A DNA stretch of 64,000 nt from Tritrichomonas musculus (taxonomy: Eukaryota; Parabasalia; Tritrichomonadida; Tritrichomonadidae), in NCBI GenBank assembly GCA_039105265.1, contig JAPFFF010000005.1:6061501-6125500 (forward strand). Reading direction: 5' to 3'. This document shows, one piece after another, positions 53,514-61,435 of this stretch (its first letter is position 1; each line of letters opens with the position of its first letter). Below the pieces are notes generated by a model. The model was not told the DNA's origin, searched no databases, and was given only the letters and a program-made list of their open reading frames with translations. Made by a program: the position numbers and the translations under genes.

Positions 53514-54094
53514 AGGCTTTTACGCCATTATTTTTATGGAAAAAAACACGCCATATAGCTTACGCCAAAAAAAAAAGGTTCTAAAAATTTATGTAAAGCA
53601 AAATTTTTTATATACTAATCTTAATTTAAATAATCTAAATACTAAAAAATAATTTCCTTTTTGCTAAAGTTCTTTTATTCAAAATTTGAAAATTATATCG
53701 AAAAAGGCATGACCCCCTACTCATGTTTTTTTATTGGCGTATTCAAATTTTTATATGAAAAAAAGCATGACCCCCTACTCATGATTTTTTTCGTGGCGTA
53801 ATCATCCCCCATTTTATACGCCAATTCAAAAATTGAGAACATTCCTCAGAAATCCTCAGAAAAAATAATGGCGTGGCGTACGCCACGCCAATTGATTTTA
53901 TAATTTTTTTTAAATATTTTTTATTTTTTCTTTTAATTAAATATAGTAAAATAACACTAATAATTAATTAAAAGACAAAAATAACTTTTTAAATAAAGAA
54001 AAATTGTTTTTTATTTTCACTTGTCTTTTTTCAGCAGGCATTTACGCCATTTCTTTAAAAAAACATACGCCATTTTGCTTTGGCGTAAAAGCCT
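53514..54094. mobile_element. MITE with 10-bp target duplication (Mutator-like) inside the LRR gene
   Basis: The ends are AGGCTTTTACGCC at 53,514 and its complement GGCGTAAAAGCCT ending at 54,094. The 10-bp sequence AGTTACAGAT flanks it on both sides (53,504-53,513 and 54,095-54,104). The 581-bp element contains many ACGCCA/TGGCGT motifs and two copies of CATGACCCCCTACTCATG. It has no transposase. A 9-11 bp target duplication is typical of Mutator-like elements. Element plus duplication is 591 bp, a multiple of three. Confidence 0.85.
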
Positions 54095-55348
54095 AGTTAC
54101 AGATGATGGAATTGATACTTGCGTTAGTGATGAACATCTAACGAAAGCATACTTTCCAATTGAAATTACAGATGATGGAATTGATATTTGTGTCAATGAT
54201 GAACATTTTTCGAAAGCATAATCTCCAATTGAAGTTACAGATGATGGAATTAATACTTGCGTTAATGATGAACATTTATAGAAAGCCACATCTCCAATTG
54301 AAGTTACAGACGATGGAATTGATATATGTGTTAATGATGAACAATTAGCGAAAGTACTTTTTCCAATAGAAGTTACAGATGATGGAATTATTATCTGTGT
54401 TAATGATGAACAATTAGCGAAAGCATATTTACCAATTGAAGTTACAGATGATGGAATTGATATTTGTGTTAATGAAAAGCATTCAGAGAAAACAGAATCT
54501 CCAATTAAAGTCACGGAAGATGGAATTAATATTTGTGCTAATGAAAAGCATCTAGAGAAAGCATAGTCACCAATTACTCTAATGAATGGTGGAACAATTA
54601 TCATATCAAGTGTTGGTTTAGACCAAACAATCATATCATAAACATTTTCATTTTCTTTGCTTCTATAAATGAGGTATTTATCTTCGAAAAAATCAATAAA
54701 TTTTTCACTACACTGAACAATTGTGATTTGATTTAATTTTGTACATCCTAGAAAAGGGTTTTCTCCAATTGAAGTCACAGATGATGGAATTGATATTTGT
54801 GTTAATGATGAACATTCATAGAAAGCCACATCTCCAATTGAAGTTACAGACGATGGAATTGATATATGTGTTAATGATGAACATGCAGCGAAAGCACTTT
54901 TTCCAATAGAAGTTACAGATGATGGAATTATTATCTGTGTTAATGATGAACAACTACAGAAAGAAAATACTTCAATTGAAGTTAGAGATGATGGAATTGA
55001 TATTTGTGTTAATGATGAACATCCACAGAAAGCATTATTTCCAATTGAAGTTACAGATGATGGAATTGATATTTGCATTAATGATGAGCATCCAAAGAAA
55101 ACATTATTTCCAATTGAAGTCACAGATGATGGAATTGATATTTGTTTTAAATTGGTATTTCCACTGAAATAAAGATCGGGTATTTTATTTTCTTTTAATA
55201 ACATAAAATAAACAACTTCAACATCATTATTGATGGCTGCTTTTTGTAATGCTGTATTATAAAAAAAAAATATGAAACTTTGAAAAAAATCGATGTTGAT
55301 GAATGTCATAAAAATATTCAATATTTGAAATATCATAAAAATATTCAT
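54017..55348 (-). CDS. BspA-like LRR protein, C-terminus replaced by a MITE-encoded tail
   Basis: The 443-residue frame starts with about 30 hydrophobic residues of doubtful origin, a single ankyrin-like repeat (NTALQKAAINNDVEVVYFML) and then about 14 BspA/LRR_5 repeats of 23 residues with the consensus IPSSVTSIGxxAFxxCSSLTQIS. One region (about 205-260) carries the variant FEDKYLIYRSKENENVYDM found in BspA-like proteins between repeat blocks. The last 25 residues (RLLRQSKMAYVFLKK...) are read from the MITE, after which the original C-terminus is cut off. A T-run at about 55,260 just before the ankyrin repeat suggests the true N-terminus was longer and in another frame. It has no anchor and is probably cytosolic, if still made. 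Confidence 0.7.
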   Translation of the reverse strand: MNIFMIFQILNIFMTFINIDFFQSFIFFFYNTALQKAAINNDVEVVYFMLLKENKIPDLYFSGNTNLKQISIPSSVTSIGNNVFFGCSSLMQISIPSSVTSIGNNAFCGCSSLTQISIPSSLTSIEVFSFCSCSSLTQIIIPSSVTSIGKSAFAACSSLTHISIPSSVTSIGDVAFYECSSLTQISIPSSVTSIGENPFLGCTKLNQITIVQCSEKFIDFFEDKYLIYRSKENENVYDMIVWSKPTLDMIIVPPFIRVIGDYAFSRCFSLAQILIPSSVTLIGDSVFSECFSLTQISIPSSVTSIGKYAFANCSSLTQIIIPSSVTSIGKSTFANCSSLTHISIPSSVTSIGDVAFYKCSSLTQVLIPSSVTSIGDYAFEKCSSLTQISIPSSVISIGKYAFVRCSSLTQVSIPSSVTRLLRQSKMAYVFLKKWRKCLLKKDK

Positions 55349-55384
55349 TTATCGAACAGAATTAAAATATTTTAATAAGTTATC

Positions 55385-56614
55385 TTATTGAATTGGGGTT
55401 GTTGAAATTAGTTCTTCATCAGAATATTTGAAATTTGAAACAATTCTTAATTTGATTCCTTCTTCTTTCTCTTTTAATAAAAGATTGAAAAGTTCGTTAT
55501 ATTTATATAGGCTCAAATAGAAGAATCCATGATCTTTTATAGTTTCTGTTTCAAAATAACAGTAATTATGATATTTTATATAATTTGAAGTAATCGTTTC
55601 GTTTCGTTTTGGATCTTTTTCTTCTTGAAACATAAAATTATTTTGAATGTAATCAGCAAATTTATGGTGATGACATTTAATTGATTCAATAAAGCATCTA
55701 AAATAATCGTCATTTGGCTCGTTTAATTCTTGTTCATCTTCGTTATCGGATTCTGGCGGATAAACCTTCTTTTTTTCAAGAATATGAATCAGTTCTGCAT
55801 TGTTTGAATGAATCGCATAAAGCCACAGCGATGATGTTAATTCAACTCCTTTTCTCATCAAATATTTTAAAATTTTAATCGATCCAAAGAAAGCTGAATA
55901 TTCAATCAATGTCGTATCCTTTCGTTCGATTAAAAACGAATTGGTCTCAAAAATTGATGGTGTAATTTGGCTTGAAAGTGAATAGTTACTGCGAGTCACA
56001 TATGAAACGAACTCTTTGATTGAATCGTTTCGTATCATTGAGCAAATGCGTGAGTCATTCTCGCCTTCTTGGCGTTTCAAATCATAGTTGTCAAAAAAAT
56101 TTTCTGACTTATTTAAAAGTTCATTTTTGACGTATTTTATTTTCTCTTCTCCTAAAAATTGTTCGACCTCGGGATAGAAAAAGTGACAGTAACGGTTACC
56201 GTTAGATTCATATTTATTCATCATATATTCACAAATTGTGTCTGTAATTCGTATGACGTCATTCGTCAATAGAAAATGAACAAGTAATTTGTTGTCTTTA
56301 AAAATTTCGAATATATCTTCATTTGACAAGGTCTGTTTGATTTGAGATTTATAATGAAGAAGAAGTTGTTTAGTTCTGGCGATGAAATTTGTATCACGGT
56401 GGTGCTCATTACTGATATTTTTGATGATTAGCAAAAATTCTTTCATGTTTTCACAATCTCCATCTTTGACTTGCTGCTTGATAATTGGAGATAATCTTTC
56501 AAGATATTTTTCATTCGTTGTGCCGTCGAAATTCTCATCTGAATTTTCTAGAAATTCGAGAATAGAAATGTAAAGCCTTTTCTTATCAGCGATATATCTT
56601 TCCATTATTTGCAA
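55385..56614 (-). CDS. Ankyrin-repeat protein of the DUF3447 family
   Basis: The 409-residue protein has the helical N-terminus usual in trichomonad DUF3447 proteins (MERYIADKKRLYISILEFLE), then a conserved helical region (DIFEIFKDNKLLVHFLLTND, about residues 110-130). Degenerate ankyrin repeats follow: IEYSAFFGSIKILKYLMRKG (about 240-260), LWLYAIHSNNAELIHILEKK, DYFRCFIESIKCHHHKFADYI. The family is hugely expanded in trichomonads, and ankyrin folds act as protein-binding scaffolds. There is no signal or membrane segment. The gene ends 36 bp before the start of the LRR gene on the same strand. Leader: TCACCCTTGCAAATA precedes the ATG, a partial initiator match. Confidence 0.8.
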   Translation of the reverse strand: MQIMERYIADKKRLYISILEFLENSDENFDGTTNEKYLERLSPIIKQQVKDGDCENMKEFLLIIKNISNEHHRDTNFIARTKQLLLHYKSQIKQTLSNEDIFEIFKDNKLLVHFLLTNDVIRITDTICEYMMNKYESNGNRYCHFFYPEVEQFLGEEKIKYVKNELLNKSENFFDNYDLKRQEGENDSRICSMIRNDSIKEFVSYVTRSNYSLSSQITPSIFETNSFLIERKDTTLIEYSAFFGSIKILKYLMRKGVELTSSLWLYAIHSNNAELIHILEKKKVYPPESDNEDEQELNEPNDDYFRCFIESIKCHHHKFADYIQNNFMFQEEKDPKRNETITSNYIKYHNYCYFETETIKDHGFFYLSLYKYNELFNLLLKEKEEGIKLRIVSNFKYSDEELISTTPIQ

Positions 56615-57392
56615 GGGTGAAAAAAAAAGTAATTTTTCATAAATATATTGAAAAAGTTTAAAATTTTCATATTCAATTTATAAATTGTCAAAATTTATAA
56701 TATTTACATATATTTTGATAGATTATTCTTAGTTATATGAAATTTATTATACACTTGAGGATAAAATCTAAAATATATCATTTGATTTTAAAAAGCGTCA
56801 CGTTTCACATCTAATAATAATTGATATGAAAGTATTAGCAATTCAACATCAAAATCTTAAACCTTTTGATTAAACAATTTTTAATCTAAATCATTTTTTT
56901 TATTTATTTAATATTAAGCTCTCGCTATACTATCTTTTTCGCGTCATATTCGAAAAAATTTATTTTCTGAAAAACCCAATGCCAAGATTTTGCTCAAAAT
57001 TCATATTTGATAATATTTACTCCCAACAATTATAATATATCAATTCGAATCATATCTCCAAGATTCGAAAGTTTCCTACGTTCTAATATATCAATTATAA
57101 AATAAATATTGATTTCTTTTTCATCTTTTGCTCTCAATTTATTTTATTGGATCGGTAATACCAGCATTATACTCTTAAATGCGGGAAATAGGGGAAATTT
57201 AGACAACGATATCATAAAAAATCGGAAATTGCAATTAGAAGTTTATTTTTCTTCTTTATTATTGAATGTAATGCTTGTAATGATGTGAAATGGTGTTTAT
57301 TTGTATAAAAACCTCGAATGCTTACTTCTTAAAAATTGTAAAATTATAAAGATATTATGACAAATAAGCATTCAAAAAAATTGAGAATAAAA
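56615..57392. other. Intergenic AT-rich DNA
   Basis: Divergent promoter region between the ankyrin gene (-) and the methyltransferase-like gene (+). No further gene or repeat was recognised. Confidence 0.5.
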
Positions 57393-57408
57393 TCAAAAAG
57401 TTCAAATA
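57393..57408 (+). promoter_or_regulatory. Shared upstream motif TCAAAAAGTTCAAATA
   Basis: Second copy of the motif found at 12,933-12,948, with one base different, here 30 bp before the start codon. Same orientation relative to the gene. Confidence 0.35.
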
Positions 57409-57438
57409 CAAAGATTTACCAAAATTTTCTATTATAAA

Positions 57439-58278
57439 ATGACCTCCGAAATTAAAGATTCTAAAAAAAATGATTCACTTTCAATTAATGTTTCTCCTTC
57501 AAGTCTTGATGAAGATTTATGCTCAAAAATCCTCACAAAATACAAATATTTTCAACAAGAAACAGGATGTACTGATGAAGAACTCCTTGATCTAGTAATG
57601 GACCTAGAAACCGAAAAAATAGGAGAGGAAGAATTAAACAAAGCTATAGAAAAAACAGATTTTGGCTCACACGACTACTGGGATAAGCTATACGCAGATT
57701 CAAAAACACCATTTGAATGGTACTTCAAATGGGACACTATTGAACGTGCCATAAAACCATTTTTGAAAGGACATGAAATAGTTTTAAATATTGGATGTGG
57801 AAATTCAGAAGTATCAGAAGATATGATTAAAGGTGACATTGAAATCGTTGTTAGTATTGATGTATCGCAAACAGTGATTGATCAAATGAGCGAAAAATGT
57901 AAAAATATTAGTAATATGTATTGGTACAAAATGGATTGCACTGACATGGAATTCAAGGACGATTTGTTCGATATCGTCTTTGATAAAGGTACATTCGATG
58001 CTATTCTATGCGGAGACAATAATATGGCTAATATTCGCGACTCTCTATGCGAAATTTGGCGCGTTTTAAAAAATGGCGGCTTTTTCATTGAAATTACTCA
58101 CACTGAACCCAAAAATAGAATTAACTTACTCAAAAGTTCAGGTGAAAATTGGAAGTTTCATGAGACAATAGTTATTGAGGGCAATTCAAATACTGGAAGC
58201 CAAAATACAAGAAATCATTATATTTATATTTTGGAAAAAATGGAAAATGCCGAAAATAATGCCGAAATTAATAAATAA
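57439..58278 (+). CDS. Class I SAM methyltransferase, eEF1A-lysine-methyltransferase-like
   Basis: The 279-residue protein has a 70-residue N-terminal extension and then the pattern of the METTL13/EEF1AKMT4 group: YWDKLYADSKTPFEWYFKW (residues 80-98), motif I LNIGCGNSEVS (116-126), the acidic end of strand 2 SIDVS (139-143), MDCTDMEFKDDLFDIVFDKG (165-184, containing the DxGT-type FDKGTFDA). The PFEWY and DKGT motifs are hallmarks of enzymes that methylate lysines of elongation factor eEF1A. The substrate is inferred from the family. The fold is complete to the last strand (NHYIYILEKM). Cytosolic. The gene stands alone, divergent from the ankyrin gene. Confidence 0.82.
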   Translation: MTSEIKDSKKNDSLSINVSPSSLDEDLCSKILTKYKYFQQETGCTDEELLDLVMDLETEKIGEEELNKAIEKTDFGSHDYWDKLYADSKTPFEWYFKWDTIERAIKPFLKGHEIVLNIGCGNSEVSEDMIKGDIEIVVSIDVSQTVIDQMSEKCKNISNMYWYKMDCTDMEFKDDLFDIVFDKGTFDAILCGDNNMANIRDSLCEIWRVLKNGGFFIEITHTEPKNRINLLKSSGENWKFHETIVIEGNSNTGSQNTRNHYIYILEKMENAENNAEINK

Positions 58279-59053
58279 AATAGAAACTTATCATTAATTC
58301 ATTTTAATTTCTAATCATTTTATCATATATTTGAAATTTACTGCAATAACTTTAGATTTAAAATTATTTGATTATTAAGTATTTTGAAATATTTATAAAT
58401 CAGCAAATGAATTAATATTAATATAATCAACAAAATTCATTTTTATTATTATTATTAGTAATTATATTTTTCAATAAAAATAAAAAATCTAGATCCAACA
58501 CTTTTTCATATACCCAATCCATGCAAAAAGCAGAATATGAAAATGCTAATGAATCAGATTCAGAGTTTTTTTCAAGCAATGCAGCAAAATATTCATCAAA
58601 TTATGAATCATGATCTTTGTATGAATCTGTTTATGAATCAGATTCAGATGCTGAATTATTTTCAGAAGATGAATTTGAGTCTGGTTCCTAGCCATTTCAA
58701 TTTTCAAATATAATTTGCATCAACCAACCAACCTTTGACGAATCAATAACTCTTATTCTCTATTATGTCAAATTCAAAAATATGTCATATAGACACTGCG
58801 AATAGGTTCCCAAAGATTTTGTATTTAAAAGCAAAAGCGGATCTTTTGTATATAAATTATTTGTTAAAAAAACCGATGCCTTTCACAAAAGTTCCTTTCT
58901 ACGACAAAATATCAAAGTCAAAATATTATTGATTTTATAAACATAACAATATTTTGTTTATTAACTAGTCATTTATTTAATAAGGTCACTTTAATTGTGA
59001 GAATACAGTCACAATTATCCTTTATTAAAAAATTAAAAAACAAAGTCAAAAAA
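58279..59053. other. Intergenic DNA with a short Ser/Glu/Asp-rich remnant
   Basis: At 58,521-58,691 (+), a frame reads MQKAEYENANESDSEFFSS, one in-frame stop near 58,611, then YESDSDAELFSEDEFES. Acidic low-complexity; possibly the relic of a small gene. Nothing else was seen. Confidence 0.4.
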
Positions 59054-59126
59054 TGGTCCCACAGGGATTCGAACCCTAGACCTTTGCGTTATCAGCACAA
59101 CGCTCTACCGACTGAGCTATGAGACC
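59054..59126 (-). tRNA. tRNA-Ile: tRNA-Ile (GAT)
   Basis: The cloverleaf on the minus strand has acceptor GGTCTCA/TGGGACC (one T-G pair), D stem GCTC/GAGC, anticodon stem TTGTG/CGCAA with loop CTGATAA (anticodon GAT), T stem TAGGG/CCCTG with loop TTCGAAT, and discriminator A. A T6 run follows downstream. CCA is not encoded. The body resembles eukaryotic tRNA-Ile, where the anticodon is normally AAT; G34 is unusual in a nuclear eukaryotic gene. Confidence 0.93.
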
Positions 59127-59491
59127 AGACAATCTTAAATTTTCTTTATATTTTCACAATTTCTTTATCGAAAATTATTGTAGAATAATACTGACTGATT
59201 TATTTATATCTTAAAAAACTCATGCATATTATTTTACTAAAAAAAAAAAAAAAAAACTAATTCAAAGAAGAGTTGCAAATTATTCTTTCATATAAGCATA
59301 AAAGCGGTTAGTTGTAGGCTTGTCATATCTCAATAATATGCATGTTATTTGATTAACAATTACATAATAAATAAATAATATGAATAATTTATTAATAAAG
59401 CACAAAATTCATCTGATGATGGATAATGCCATTGATGAATGCTCAAGTTCATTCAGCAACATTATGTGTGAAATCAATAATACATGATGTA
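59127..59491. other. Intergenic AT-rich DNA
   Basis: An A-run near 59,240. No gene was recognised. Confidence 0.6.
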
Positions 59492-60487
59492 TCATATTTT
59501 TGAAGCTTTTTTATGCCTGATGATGTCAAATGCGATTGCATTTGAGATCACCAAAACAACAAGCTTTCTTTTAGCATTTGCAACTTTGCTGCTTTTCTTT
59601 GCACTTGAAGAAGAGCTTAATGAAAGCCGTATCTTTTGGCCAGGATGAACTCTGCATGAAGCTGGAATCTGCCTCACACGAGAATAAGAAAAAGAAGCGT
59701 TTCTTCTTTTTTCTGATTGCTTTTTTTCTTCAGTTTCTGTTTCCTTATCTTGGCTTCTTCTCTTTGATTTCTTCTTCTTCTTCATTGATTCTTGATTTGG
59801 TACGACCATTTCTTTATCATCTGAAGAGCCAAGTGAATCAAAGTCAACATCATTATCAATATCAGAACAAAACATTATTGATTCAGGATTATTTGATGTC
59901 ACTTGATTATGGATTTGATAAATGGTCTGTGATTCATTGTTGATAATTTCAAACTCTTTTTGGCCGATGTTTGAAAGTGTGAAATCTGATTGATCGTTTG
60001 GTTCGGATAGAAACGATGATGATGAACTAGAATCATAGAAACTAAGTTCATCCAAATCGCCCAAATTCGTTTCTTGTATCTCTAAATGATGCGGATTGTA
60101 AAAACTAATATTATTGTAATTTTGAGTTGATGAGAACCATCGTTTTGAAATGTATTTTTCGTATAAAAAGGCTTGTCTTTGAAGATCAGATGCACCAAAC
60201 GGTATTTTTGTTGATTGTGAGCTGTATAATGACATCCATTTTTTATTAAAAGTTTCATTATCTGATCGTTTTAATTTGTCAATCTCTTCAATTGTAAAAA
60301 CATCATTGGTTGCATTTTTTACTTTGAATCCAAATTTTTTATGAATTTCAGAGCATTTTTGGCATAAAAAAACACAATTATTAATATCAACAAATAGTGC
60401 ACAGGAATCATAACAATCCGCACAGAAAGAATTGGCCTTTTTTTGAATAAGAAATCTGATTTCTTTTTTTAAATCTAAATTTGACAT
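59492..60487 (-). CDS. ArfGAP-domain protein with Lys at the arginine-finger position
   Basis: The 331-residue protein opens with an ArfGAP zinc finger: C22-x2-C25-x16-C42-x2-C45, exactly the family spacing, followed by SEIHKKFGF. In active ArfGAPs this reads CxGIHRxLG, and the Arg is the catalytic finger; here it is Lys50. The rest of the domain (VFTIEEIDKLKRSDNETFNKKW) follows to about residue 115. The C-terminal 200 residues are Ser/Asp-rich low complexity, then very basic (KKKKKSKRR, KKQSEKRR). ArfGAPs switch off Arf GTPases in vesicle traffic. With the Arg replaced, it may be a weak GAP or a binding adaptor. The basic tail might direct it to membranes or the nucleus. Confidence 0.78.
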   Translation of the reverse strand: MSNLDLKKEIRFLIQKKANSFCADCYDSCALFVDINNCVFLCQKCSEIHKKFGFKVKNATNDVFTIEEIDKLKRSDNETFNKKWMSLYSSQSTKIPFGASDLQRQAFLYEKYISKRWFSSTQNYNNISFYNPHHLEIQETNLGDLDELSFYDSSSSSSFLSEPNDQSDFTLSNIGQKEFEIINNESQTIYQIHNQVTSNNPESIMFCSDIDNDVDFDSLGSSDDKEMVVPNQESMKKKKKSKRRSQDKETETEEKKQSEKRRNASFSYSRVRQIPASCRVHPGQKIRLSLSSSSSAKKSSKVANAKRKLVVLVISNAIAFDIIRHKKASKI

Positions 60488-61435
60488 TATATTGAAGGTA
60501 ATTCAAGACCTTTATTTTTTTAAAAATTTTCCATCATCCTCTCAAAAAATACGTTATTACATAAATTTACATTCCCTTAAAAAAAGCTATATATATAAAC
60601 GCAATAATTAAAAAAATAATTAATATAATAGAATATAAATCAAAAAGAGACCATTGATAAAAGCTTTATCTATTTCATTTTAGTTATTCAGGATTAATAA
60701 GGATTTTAAAAAAAGAGTTTATATTAATTGAATTCAATTTTCATGGTATATAAAGAAGTAAATATCGAAAATAAAAGTACTTTTCTATACTTTGGCATTT
60801 TAACTCATATTATTTTTCAATTATTTTAATTTTATCTGAACCACATCATTCTTATATTTTTTTCTACTATAACACTGCTTTATCCATATTTTAAACATTC
60901 ATATATCTTTATTTTTTTATTTTTTCTTTTCTCATTCATTTATCAATTTTTGTATGAGTTTTTTCAAAAAGTTTTTATATTTTATACCAAAATTTCATCA
61001 TATCTTCTCAAATTAAAAATATTGTTAATTTAAAACATAATTATTAAAATTATTAAATCATATTTTAATAGAAATATACCAAAAAATTTGTATAAATCCA
61101 AAAATGAAAAAGTTATTTGAAAACCAAAAACCATATTAAAAAAAAGCCAAATTTCATATCTATATATAAATAAATGGACTGAATAAGAAGAAATCAACAA
61201 TCATAAATGAAAGAGTAAAAAAAAAAAAAAAAAAGATTTAGTTTTAGGATTTATTGTTCTTTAAAAATGTAAGAATAACTATTTTGGAACTATTTATTGT
61301 TGATAAGTATCTATAATTCATGGATTTATAAATTAATGAAATTAATGAAGAACTTTTTTTCAATATATAATAAGGTACAAATCCAATTTGATAGTTGCAA
61401 ATACATCAAGAAAAATAATGAAAACGATAGAATAT
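60488..61435. other. Intergenic AT-rich DNA
   Basis: About 950 bp with an A-run at 61,218-61,234 and no recognisable gene. It holds the 5' side of the ArfGAP-like gene and the 3' side of the Sel1 gene. Confidence 0.55.
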
